From NCBI RefSeq assembly GCF_032362555.1, contig NC_083505.1, positions 6,997,501 to 7,061,500 on the forward strand: 64,000 nt of DNA. Reading direction: 5' to 3'. The DNA comes from Amyelois transitella (lineage: Eukaryota; Arthropoda; Insecta; Lepidoptera; Pyralidae). How positions within the stretch are numbered: position 1 is the stretch's first letter; each line of letters begins with the position of its first letter. This document shows positions 36,001 through 45,600 of this stretch, piece after piece. Below the pieces are notes generated by a model that saw nothing but the letters and a program-made list of their open reading frames with translations, was not told the DNA's origin and ran no database searches. The translations under genes and the position numbers were made by a program.

Positions 36001-39000
36001 ACATTCCAAACCAAAATGTATATATGGCTTTAAAAATATAAATGGCCAGAAAAATTCGTGTCTAAACACACTATGTCAGCTTGGATCCGTGCCTATATAA
36101 CTGGATCAAAATTTTAATGGCGCCTACCCTATTTATTGGATGACGTAATTTAAGCGAATGTGTCGGTGAAAGTCTAGTTCAATATCTTTTTTAAACATAA
36201 ATAATTTTTAGACATAAGTTTAGCATAAAAAAGTACTTACATGAGGTAAAGATTGTGGCTGTCCAGGTTCATGGGCAGGGCTACTGGTGTTAGAATGTTT
36301 TTGGAGCAGGCTAACCCAGTTGTCAGCCTCCGCTTTGGTTTGACACACTGCTACTATAGTGTCAATCATTGGGGAACTTATTTCGAATGCATTTTTTCGT
36401 GTTTCAGTATCATCTAGTTTGGCAACTGTTATGCCCGTCAAAGGAAGACAGCCCTAAAACAAACAAAAAATAAGTATCCAAATTACCAAGGTACTTATTC
36501 TACCCAGAGTAACTAATCCATTTTTTTTAATTCAAACCAATACCATATCTATACAAAATTTTATCAAAATATATTCATAGCTTGTTATTGTTATGTATAG
36601 TGCGAAATCTTAAAACTACTAAACAAATTTTTGAAATAATGTATGGAAATAGTTTTTAACAAAGGGATAAACTTCTTTTTGGCCTGCGACAAATGAAATT
36701 TACGTGAAGCGACCTTTGGTAATATTACTTAGTTATTAATGGAAACCAAGTTATTTGTACAGAGAATTTCAAACATCATTAAAAATATTTGGCGTCGCTC
36801 CAAAAGCAACAGTCAATGAAACTGATGACCCATATAATGTGGATACGTTAATAAAACAATTAAATGGGTAGATAAATTTTCATTACGGCATTATTAGTTT
36901 CGACTCAGTGACGTAATGTGTGGTTTTGGTTTTTGACTGACAAATAATTAGTGTCCGACCGAAGGTCTATTTTTGGCCGAAGCCGAAGCCGAAGCCGATT
37001 AATCGGCTATCGCCACAACCTTCGGCCGAAGCCGAAGCCGAAGCCGAAGGTTTATATTCTCTCAGCACTCAGTAATTAATTTTGTTCAATATTGTCTACA
37101 AGCTACAATTAATATTAAAATCATTTCAAAACCTCAATATTGAAGGTTTATATATTGACTGTCTCATATAGAAGTTGATGATATATCATAGAGGTGGTTG
37201 GTTTAGAGATAAACTAGCTGTTGCCCGCGACTTCGTCCGCGTAAATTTCGAGTTGAATTTTAATCATACAGTCAGATACAGACACACAAAAAATGTAAAA
37301 AAAAAATCTCTATCCGTTTCAGTCAAAATATTAAATGTACAGAAAAAATATTTTTACCGTTTTATTATTATATGTAGTATTTTGATTTTGAGTTTTTTTA
37401 CATAAAATACTCAAACAATACAAAAAATATATATTTTTAATAATAAAAAATATCTTGTAATTGTTGGGATTCGAACTTGGACCGCCAACTTCACAGTCTC
37501 ACGGGCTAACCACTGGACCATCGAAGCCGTTGCGTTGGTGTCGAAATTAAAGTAGACTACATACATATGGTCACGTCTTTATCCCTTGCGGGGTAGACAG
37601 AGCCAACAGACTTGAAAAGACTGAATGGCCACGTTCAGCTATTTGACTGAATGATAGAATTGAGATTCAAAAAGTGATAGGTTGCTCGCCCATCGCCTAA
37701 AAAAGAATCCCAAGTTTGTAAGCCCATCCCTTAGTCGCCTTTCACTTATATTTATATGTTATAGGTATAATGCCGTCGTATAATGATAAATGACTTTGAA
37801 TTTTTAATTTCGTAACTTATTTGCAGGCATACTGATGCCTTGAGTTCATTCAAATGTCGATAACTTTTTTACCGTGTGAACCGATTTTGATGAAACAAAC
37901 TTTAAATGTTATTCTGAGTTAAAACAAAGCAATTAATGAAAGTTTGAAGTAAATCGGTTTAGTACTTTCGGAGATAATCGTGATCATACATACAGACAGA
38001 CAGACAAGAAATTAAAAAAATATATTTTTGCTTTCTATTATTCATTCTAAGTGTCCCTCTATCCATTTCAGTCGAAAATACTAAATGTACAGACAAAATA
38101 TTTTTACTGTTTTATTATATGTATAGATAAAAGTTTGTGATTTACCTACGGGTAAAAAATAATGATTTGATTTCTTACAAAAACACTCGTTTAAATACAC
38201 GTACGGACTTGTTTTGATGCATGCAATCAGCAATGTGATATTTTGACAGTGACTCCCCGCCGCCTCATGACTTTCGTAACAGTTCGTTCAATCTCGACGG
38301 TCGCTCGGATCTTCGGCGAAACCTTCGGCTTCGGCCGGATTTTGGGCCGAAGCCGAATGTTTCGCCGAAGGTGGATTTTTTGGCCGAAGGTGGCCGAAGC
38401 CGAAGCCGAAGCCGAAGCTTCGGTCGGACACTACAAATAATATATAGTGTTAAGACAGATCTGTTCTAAAGGTACATTATTGTTCATTGTATCGGTATCA
38501 TTTGGTATCATGCAAAGCCTTAAAATAGCGTTAAATTGAATCTCAATACTCGTAACTAAAAAAAAAAAATATTGCCGTCGGAGTTATAAGCATTTTTAAA
38601 TGTTTGAGTTGCTTTAAAAAATACGCGCTTTTTATCAAGCACTTTACATATTCTATCTAAAGATGATTAAAATATTCGTTTAATGCAATTGAGTTCGTCA
38701 TGTGTCTTAAAGATCATGAAATTTTTTCAAAGTGAAGATATCTCTGAGCCTCTTAAGAAAACTAGCCTTTACAAATTTGTACAAAGCTATGGTCAATATT
38801 TTCCATATATTGCATACCTCATAAACAAAAGCAGACACCCTTTTGCTGACTGACAGTAACAGCAGCGACGAAGGGAACAGAACTAGGTATCGATCCTGAT
38901 GGGAGGGCCCCACAGCCACACTGCCCATGTGAAGGACGTCTCCTAATGCTGACAGTTCTCCGCCGGGCCAGCCCCGGACCTCGCCAGTTACCACTTGCAA

Positions 39001-41192
39001 TTCCAGCTCTTTCTGACGCCGTAAAGCTGTGCAAGCGCTCTGTAACAATATTGAGACCAGTACAATGGGCAAATTTATTTATATCAAGGGTTTCATTAAA
39101 ACTATACTAGCTTTATCATTAAATATTCGTGGCGTCTAGCTTATATAGCTATAAAAAATAAAAATTCACAATAGCTATAAAACACACATTTTCCATGGCA
39201 GTGCGGCAAAGGAATTTAACTTACAAGAAAATGTAATCATCAATTATTCAATATTTACGTGAGTATAAACAACTGAACATAAAATATACTTATTTTTTAT
39301 ATTATCATATGTGGACTCCATCTCTCTTTCGCTTACCATGATGACGTGAAACAGGACGGCGCGTAGTCTATATAATAATGCTTTGCTCATTTCAGTTTTA
39401 ACCTGTAAAAACCACTTACAGCAATATCCTTATACACGACAGAAGCGCGATGAGTATCGCCCCTATCAGGGTGGGCTTCGTGTACATGCCTCGCCAGTTC
39501 TTGCAACATAGCAGGGTACTTGCCGAGACGGCGGAAAGGTTTCGATAGTCCTGCAGTTAGTACGAGCACCCCAGGACAAACCGCACCTGCACTTTCCATC
39601 CATGTATTTAACTCTTCTCTGAAATGGAAAATAACAGGAAAAGTTTTTGAATAAATAATTTTTACACACATCTTTAACCAGCTTTTGCCCTAGGAACTCC
39701 TTTGAAATTTTAAAAAGTAATTCCTAAGCAGATGCCCATACCGATATTACATTTGCCTACATAATAAACTAAAAAATTGAATGCATTCTTTGTTATTATT
39801 GCATTCTAATTTTCAACAAAATTGATTCAATGGTTTCCATATTTTGACATTTAAATGACTAGTCTGCTTGTCTCATACCAACAGTATATTTGATTTGTAA
39901 AATAACTTACTTATATTTATCCAAAATGCATACTGCCTTTGGGTGTCCAGCACAATAAGTTTGGTGAACAGATTTTATTTTTGGGGCCCACTGAAGGAAC
40001 AAACCTCCCACCCTCTGGTCAGGGCCTGTTTTAGTGGCACAATCTTCAAGGAGAGATAGGAATTGTTCATGAATTTGTAATACTTCATTAATGTTTCCAG
40101 TAAGTTGCTTGAATTCATCCATAGTCAACCTAAAAATGTAATTTAAATTTTATTTTATTTCACTTGTATTCATTATTCCTTCAACTTTTACAGTCTCAAA
40201 GACTCAATCAAATATAGATTATAAAAACAATCAGCCTCATCTTCCTTCTTTAAATTTTCCCTTATTGCATTTATAAATAACATCATCATGCACAAAATTC
40301 CACCAGACAGAAATTTAGATTTAAACTCTTTCATCTAGTGCCAGTAACTTGCAAAAAACAATTATCTATTTTCTTCCATGGATTAAACCAGTAAGTAAGT
40401 GTGGCATAGAGTCCAGACAATATAATGGCATCAGAAAAATTAATGGATGACTGTTGCAGTTATTGAAAATTATTTTTTATGATTGAAGAAGTAAAAATAA
40501 TTAAACAAATTTGACTTACATATCACTTTTCTCTAATGGCAACAGAAAGTTACTGACAAGGCCTTGCATTTCTGCAACATGAGCCTTCTCAGAATCAATA
40601 ATATCTTTAAGCACCACATTTCTGAATGCCTGGATTTCAGATACTGCTCTAATTGGTGATGTAGTGACTGAGCCAGTAGGATCTGTAATTGGAGTCTAGT
40701 ATGAGTGAATTCTTGTAAAAGCCTATACAGCCATTATAAAACCAACATTACCTGCTGATCTTCATTGACTGTGACTTTAGGTTAAAATATGAAAAAAAAA
40801 AAATACACTTAAAAAAACATTTAAGGACCACCCAACAGAACAAAGGCATAGTAACTGTTGAATTTTACTTAAGTTGGTTCACTGTAAGAGCTCATTATAA
40901 TTATGGCAATATACAGGAAAAAATCTCTTGGTAAAATAGAACTTTAATATAATGAATACTGAAATATTATGCTAATTCTGCCTTTTCAAACTGAAGCAAC
41001 AAACCTACCTTTGTATTCAGTAACATAATTGCTTGGAAACCACCCTGTTGTTTCACCTAGAGTTCCCTCCCACCAACCACCTTCCTCTTTCTGGGTAACA
41101 GTTATAATGTCTCCTTTTTTGAAGCAGAGCTCATCATTATTTTTTCCTTTAAATGAATAAATTGCTTTTACCAAACAATTTTCAGATGACAT
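24082..41192 (-). CDS. PIX-type Rho guanine nucleotide exchange factor (dPix, ARHGEF7 family)
   Basis: PIX proteins activate Rac/Cdc42, bind PAK through SH3 and form scaffolds with GIT proteins at adhesions and synapses. Exons on the minus strand, in transcription order: 41009-41192, 40520-40682, 39911-40129, 39420-39618, 38818-39039, 36241-36453, 32343-32610, 31766-31966, 24082-24338. All phases agree and total 1926 nt, or 641 residues, close to vertebrate beta-PIX. The SH3 domain is at about residues 6-61 ([17 protein letters not shown]). The DH domain starts at [17 protein letters not shown]. The PH domain spans the next two exons ([15 protein letters not shown]). The GIT-binding segment contains [17 protein letters not shown], preceded by [14 protein letters not shown]. 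The C-terminal coiled coil is in the last exon ([20 protein letters not shown]). There is no N-terminal CH domain. Alternative terminal exons are listed separately. Confidence 0.93.
26315..26372 (-). mobile_element. Non-LTR element 3' end fragment
   Basis: Contains 'tacataaaatcacgcctctt', 'cggaggggtaggcagaga' and 'cacttgccacg', the same 3' end as at 60.70 kb and 63.03 kb. Confidence 0.6.
28396..28605 (+). mobile_element. Decayed non-LTR retrotransposon C-terminal fragment
   Basis: The plus strand encodes [20 protein letters not shown] followed by ACMKRFMNE. This is a clear relative of the fragment at 60703-61071 (DQIKDVLVKGQVKSTRNRRA). It then drifts in frame and ends in the gagagaagcgtga-type 3' end. 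It lies antisense in a PIX intron. Confidence 0.7.
29594..30039 (-). CDS. Alternative 3'-terminal exon of the PIX gene (148-residue tail)
   Basis: A 446-nt frame begins right after a splice acceptor (ctgcag before position 30039). It enters in phase 1, exactly the phase in which the GIT-binding exon (ending 31766) leaves, and runs to a stop at 29594. Splicing to it would replace the coiled coil and give a protein of about 704 residues. The tail starts [16 protein letters not shown] and is basic and serine-rich, with an alternating proline-alanine stretch (QPAPAPAPS) near the end. I see no good downstream donor, so it is probably terminal. An AATAAA on this strand lies about 190 nt further on (plus-strand TTTATT near 29405). 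The tail has no family I recognise. That it is expressed is inferred from phase and signals. Confidence 0.6.
33560..35686 (-). CDS. Long alternative 3'-terminal exon of the PIX gene (708-residue tail)
   Basis: A 2127-nt open frame follows an acceptor (tatag before 35686) in phase 0, the phase in which the second PH exon (ending 36241) leaves. It starts [18 protein letters not shown] and ends at TGA 33562-33560. Used as a last exon it would give a protein of about 1108 residues: SH3-DH-PH plus a long unique tail, without the GIT-binding segment and coiled coil. The tail has a basic patch ([15 protein letters not shown]), an acidic-serine run ([15 protein letters not shown]), a cysteine cluster ([10 protein letters not shown]) and a proline-rich stretch ([15 protein letters not shown]) that could bind SH3 domains. 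A frame this long in AT-rich DNA is not expected by chance. No donor of good consensus leads on to the next exon. I recognise no domain in it. Confidence 0.75.
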   Translation of the reverse strand, partial: LTRSPSEGALTSINTSRRSLYHVTLPPPSYPSASPYYSLTKYFARLVKKKIITRQMLRKLLHERTWAKAFQLSGLPVMRRHKNHIRLKVDNDGAITTETEYSDSEDSERESDTTSYATSTCTEPDSGSFSRFLRQNAMDKNNSRTPSSSCSSWGTNFGYVRYFDNSSDMQLDSSQQIKGDCTRNFFQPLSRSGNLRNVTNVMDTQSTSRDVLCPIIQHSESTENSSFEVRAYMACEDLVNIDQNIQIQPINNEDTDFIPTRRSFPNCSVKNTVPKLWKSNEENYSREDLEDNWRISDLVHSLDPPSPKYCRDSAFDSIIIEPPPMFRNTEDELKVISVNLNTNVPFRKHSLNSDKRILRSASRSMVETESFNKNEGIQIQRMSSQSENNKVHKKCECCNRSLCPSPRSSDSGVVGSCNLTSPELNMHEFSSSGTTGNESDSHDKCPDPFKGSLTNITQGMYDTDRRKKLTLSEIEAATFEDQCRCTSPFGSTARTSCVTSVTSENSLDVMDSSNTHLTSTYVATPPLLSPEIKRTSIRRNVECYMPQIKRKPDPPPRVYRKPSTHLEIPKNVRQPIPCQWSTLNITERTKPSLHYHMRIYRDLESNNERQSRTNAPRNRDLFDKENKHSDSAVYIQSRKTRSRSEDLSKLQKGLSEAQTGFMVYRSDLYAHWWMKAKLPITVVTDSGKDHYFVKRYCSCITGVNIILP
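37468..37536 (-). repeat. tRNA-like segment (SINE head)
   Basis: Read on the minus strand it has an A-box-like TGGTCCAGTGGTTAGC followed about 30 bases later by a B-box-like AGTTCGAATCC. The anticodon arm does not look like a normal functional tRNA and the segment is inside a repeat, so it is read as a tRNA-derived SINE head rather than a tRNA gene. Confidence 0.5.
37556..37742 (+). repeat. gtagacagagccaac-type interspersed repeat, innermost of the nest
   Basis: Begins tacatacatatggtcacgtc and includes 'gggtagacagagccaacag', 'gattcaaaaagtgataggtt' and 'cccttagtcgcctttcac'. The 3' part with 'ccgggaaccacacgg' is missing. Confidence 0.75.
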
Positions 41193-41227
41193 TTTGTTGG
41201 AGTCTTAGTACCATGTTATGAATATAT
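41193..41227 (-). other. 5' untranslated part of the PIX start exon
   Basis: On the minus strand a strong acceptor (tttctttcag) ends at 41228, leaving 35 untranslated bases before the ATG at 41192. This implies a noncoding first exon further upstream; a strong donor (gtaagtaa) at 41788 marks a likely end for it at 41789. The SH3 domain begins within ten residues of this ATG, which supports the start. Confidence 0.5.
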
Positions 41228-42628
41228 CTGAAAGAAATATAAATTACATCAAACCTTGTTCATCAAAATGTCTAATAGGTAATACAATTTTCACAGAATA
41301 CTTAAGTAATGTTTTTTATGCCAAATATAAGTCATTAGATCATTTGAACACAGTTTTAATTTGTACGTTTATACCAAAAGGATATAAAGCGAGACTCCCA
41401 CAATTAAATTTTTAAGAACAACAGGAAGATGAAAAGTGTCAAGTCTAAATTGGTCCCAAAAATTGTGTGATGAATTCGAAATAAACTCATACGTTGCATA
41501 CTTATTTGATGCTTTTACTTATTACATTAATATCACACAATACTGGAAGAAAAAGCATTAGAATACTAAATACGTACGAATACAGGATATTTTCTCCAAA
41601 TTTACGAACATTCACGAATTTCCAAAAATAAACACTGGGCAGCAGAGTTACTAGTTCTAACTTTTAAAAATATTTCCCTTGTGGCAATCGGTGCCAGTGA
41701 GTGGTAGAACTTTATTAGTTGTAAAGTTATGAAAAAACATGTCTAATGAATTACGTGGTAATGGTTATGAAGGACTTGCGTTACTTACATTGTTTTAAAT
41801 AATTATTTTAACACTACTTTTATTATTCCTCAGTTATTTGTTATTACCTATTAATAACTTAGGTACCTTCTTTATTTCTACTACTAAATGTAGTTTCACA
41901 TTTATAGGCCGATTGACAACACTAATGTAGTAACGTCAATTTCAAAATGGCATTGATTGAGAGGACAGTGTTGTTAACTTAGCGCTTTCAATGCTAAATC
42001 TGACGCCTTTTTGGCCATGTCAGCGCCCAAAGTTGGAGCGCCTGGCGCCCAGCCAGAAAAGAATAATATTCTGGTTTGTAACTACTTAAATCAAATATTC
42101 CTATTTTGAAGGAATTCAAAATACAGAAAGAATATATAAAGGCCTTCAGAATTAACAAAGGATACCTTTTTCTGGAAATTCTCACGGGAGCGGAGGCTCA
42201 CTCAAGTTACTTTAGTTTCAATAATCTGGCGTTTTTGTATAACTTATGTAGTCAAAGATTTAAGCGTTTTATTGACAGCTACATACATACATAAAATCAC
42301 GCCTCTTTCCCGGATTGATTGACAGATCAGTGTTTATAATTGATTTCGCGCCTTCGTTTCAAACAGTGCTGGCAATAAGAATTTGACAGCAAAGACAATT
42401 TGACGTTGACTGTCATTTTGTGACGATTGAATTTTGAAATGAATTGAATAGGTTTATTTTAGGTTTATGAAATAAAATAATTTATCAAAATAAAAATAGA
42501 AAGATATGAATGAGTGGTTAATAGAATATACCTACGGAACTTTACAAATAAATATTGTATAGAAAGTAGGTGCTTGGCCTAAAACTGACATTAAAAATCA
42601 ATTATTTGTAACTACAATTTCTTTGCAA
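41228..42628. promoter_or_regulatory. Shared upstream region of the divergent PIX and ankyrin/SOCS genes
   Basis: A 1.4-kb gap between two start codons facing away from each other; both promoters must lie here or very near. A short 3' end of the non-LTR family sits at about 42283-42315. No coding exon is visible. The position of any core promoter is not resolved. Confidence 0.4.
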
Positions 42629-45600
42629 ATGGAAGGTCGGGACAAATCTTTAGAAGAAAATTTATATCAAGCAACTCTTCGCGGAGATCACGAAGCTGTG
42701 TCCTGTTTAATTTCAAAAGGTTTTAACAAAATTATGACTATTTATAATGACATTGGTCGCTATGATCAATAAAATATGCAACACAATATAATCACATCAC
42801 GTCGACGTGATTATATCAAAAACATAATATAATAACGTCCTTATTACAAGATAGACAGAGCCAACAGTCTCGTGTGTCTTTTAACTTGCTAGGATTATGA
42901 TAGGTACTTTTATTCTTATCCTTCATCAAAATTCATAACTGTTTTCATCCAAGCTACCTTTCGAGCGATTCTTTCATTCATAGACAAAAATTACACGTAA
43001 TTTTTTACCAATTGGACCTCTATTAATAATAGTACATAAAAGTGTAATACAAAATTGGCTCTTAACTAGCTCTTTTGACATGTTCAGCTACTATATGCTA
43101 AAGTTTAATATTTTCATATTGCAGGTGCAAATCCCAACAAAACTGCAGGTCTTGGTAAAACTTGTCTTGGAGAAGCAGCAAATATTGGTAACATAAGCAT
43201 CTTGAAACTTCTAATTGATGCAACCAAAACGGGTGCATCAACTGCTAAACCCAGTGGAAGTTATCGTAAAAGGCACACTAAGTCACACAAGAGAAAGCTA
43301 AGAAATTACGAAAATAATGATGAGACTATTGTTAAATGTAAGAATCTAAATGAAAGAACATTCAAAGACTTTTACGTTAACCAGTGTAGTGTTGAAGTTA
43401 CTGAAGAAAATGTATCGTCAGAAAAGAACCAGGGTTATTTTGTTTTCATCCACAGTGAAGGATCTAGTAGTGATGAAAGTAAGATATCTTCTTTAAAATC
43501 ACCTTTAAGTCCCTCTACAATGTCTCCATCTCCACATGCAGAGTTGGAGTGGGATGAGGAAATAGGGGATGTAGCGCCAACTACTATTGAAGATGAAACA
43601 TGGTCCTCAATGTACAGGTATTTTTGTTTTATAAATCTGTACATGTTTTATTGGAGTTGGTATAACTTGTGATCTACCTAAGTTTAGCAAACTTATTTAC
43701 TTTGAACTTGAGTGCTCAGAATTAATAAAATTAATACTTCTAGTCTTAAGTCCACCTATTGTGCTATACGAAGAAGCATTACCAAGTCTAAGTATTTATA
43801 GAAATATAATAAGAGAAATTTTATTTTTCTGTTGGTGGCAGGTGGTATGCTGCTATACTGGAATGCACAGGAGCTGCAATAGCTGCAGCATCAGTAGTAA
43901 CAAATGGAATTGATCAGCAAGATGCTTTCATGAGAACAGCGTTGCATTATGCTTCAGATAAGGGTCACGAAGGAGCTGTACAGCTACTGTTAGATTCAGG
44001 TTATTATGAATTTTTTTTTATTTTATATGTTAATGGACAATATAAATAATCTTAATTGACATCATCATTCTGGTTGTTTGTAAATTATACTTTTGCAAAT
44101 GAAACTTACAAGTTTAGACTAAAAGATTAAGAATCCAGGTAGTAAAACATTATGTTACCTAAGCTATTATCCAATAGATTATATTCTATTCTATTTAACC
44201 TACACTTAATAATATTTATTACTATCTATAATTACAGGATGCAAGGTGGATGTCACAGCAGGCGATGGGTTAACTCCTTTACATGTAGCTGTAATAAGAA
44301 ATCACATAGGAATTGTTAAAATATTGCTTGCAGCTGGAAGTCATGTTAATTACAAAACACATGAAAAAATGACCTCCCTTCATTTTGCTGCATCACGGGG
44401 ATATTTAGAATTGGTAGGTTCTAGTCTCTAAGTGAAAGTAATGTACTTAGACGTTTTCAAAGGGTAGACAAATACATATTGGAACTTAGATTCAGCTTGT
44501 AATAGCATAAAGAAATTTCGAGGTAGGCACTATTTATATACTATGGAACACTCATGTGCTCTGGACAGGGCTCTTATTTTGTGCTGTCCAAATTTACTTT
44601 TGCAACTTCTGGGTTATGAAACTGTCTAGTGAATGCATTCTGTTTTATATTTAATAAAACTCTAAGTCTACTGTACTGCGGTATTCGCGGCAGTCTTTAC
44701 GCTCTTGGCATAGCTAACAAAATGCTAGTGAACTGGTACCAAAACAAACGCAAAGCAACAAATCTGGCAGAAGCCTACAGTATGTTTAGTTAACAATTAT
44801 TGTCTGACCAAACCAGGTTGACGTCGCAAAATATACTAGGTGAACTTAAAACAAAGGACTTTGAAGAACGGACAATCACAGAGAGAACAAAAGGAAACAC
44901 GCAAACATGAGAGAGAGGTTTCATGAGTTGGAAGTAAACTTCCTATTCAAATGTTTCTTAAAATATTTGTGAAGATTAGCTTGTCATTTTCAAAAAGTTG
45001 TTTGGATATTCTATACTACCTCCATTACTCTTTTTAATTTAAAATAATTGCTATAAGCTTTACATTTTGATACACATACAGAACATTTAAAAAAATTGTC
45101 TGGAAACTTAAATTTTGAAAAATATAACATTTAAATTGCAGGTGAAAATTCTAGTTAATAATGGGGCACATCTTGAAGCAAGGGACACAAATGAACGCAC
45201 TGCTTTATATTTAGCAGCTGGACGAGGTCACACAGAGGTTGTTAAATATCTAATTACTTCAGGAGCTAATGTCAATGGAGAAGAAATACATGGTGAATAG
45301 AATTCAGTTTGCACATATAAATAACTTACTGCATGCCATTGTGATGGTACCTATTTGCTACAATGCAAAATTCCAAAAGTTTTTCCATCGTCATTTTAAT
45401 TATCTGTAGATAAAATGCAGCATATGATTGAGTGGTTTCTTATGTATTACTAAAGAGGTAAGAGGCGTGATTTTATGTATGCATGTACCTTTAACATAGA
45501 GATGAAATCATTTCAGAATTGCTAAAATATGTCTGTTGTAATTTATATTCTTTTCTGTATATAACATTTTAATTTATGTCTATAGTCTAAAATATTGTAT

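Larger units (their letters stand above)
37213..38128 (+). repeat. Interspersed repeat with 'agctgttgcccgcgacttcg' head, nested in the transposon
   Basis: Starts with the lepidopteran head ctagctgttgcccgcgacttc and ends ttattatatgtatagat. It shares long stretches with the copies at about 10035-10620 (same orientation) and 12165-12856 (opposite), for example 'gataaatgactttgaat' and 'ctttcggagataatcgtg'. It is interrupted by a gtagacagagccaac-type repeat at 37556-37742. A tRNA-like segment lies at about 37468-37536. Confidence 0.7.
36940..38441. mobile_element. Non-autonomous inverted-repeat DNA transposon with (GCCGAA)n subterminal repeats
   Basis: The ends are perfect 15-bp inverted repeats: AGTGTCCGACCGAAG at 36950-36964 and its complement at 38418-38432. 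They are flanked by a 9-bp direct repeat ACAAATAAT (36940-36948 and 38433-38441), which looks like a target-site duplication. Just inside both ends are runs of GCCGAA units and their complements (36974-37050 and about 38300-38417). No transposase frame is present. The interior holds another repeat and a third one within that. It lies in a PIX intron between the two PH-domain exons. The 9-10 bp duplication would suit a Mutator-like or similar superfamily, but I cannot assign it. Confidence 0.8.

Noticed and set aside
37468..37536. Possible functional tRNA gene on the minus strand
   Set aside because: A and B boxes are present, but the stems are imperfect and it is embedded in a nested repeat, so it is called a SINE head.
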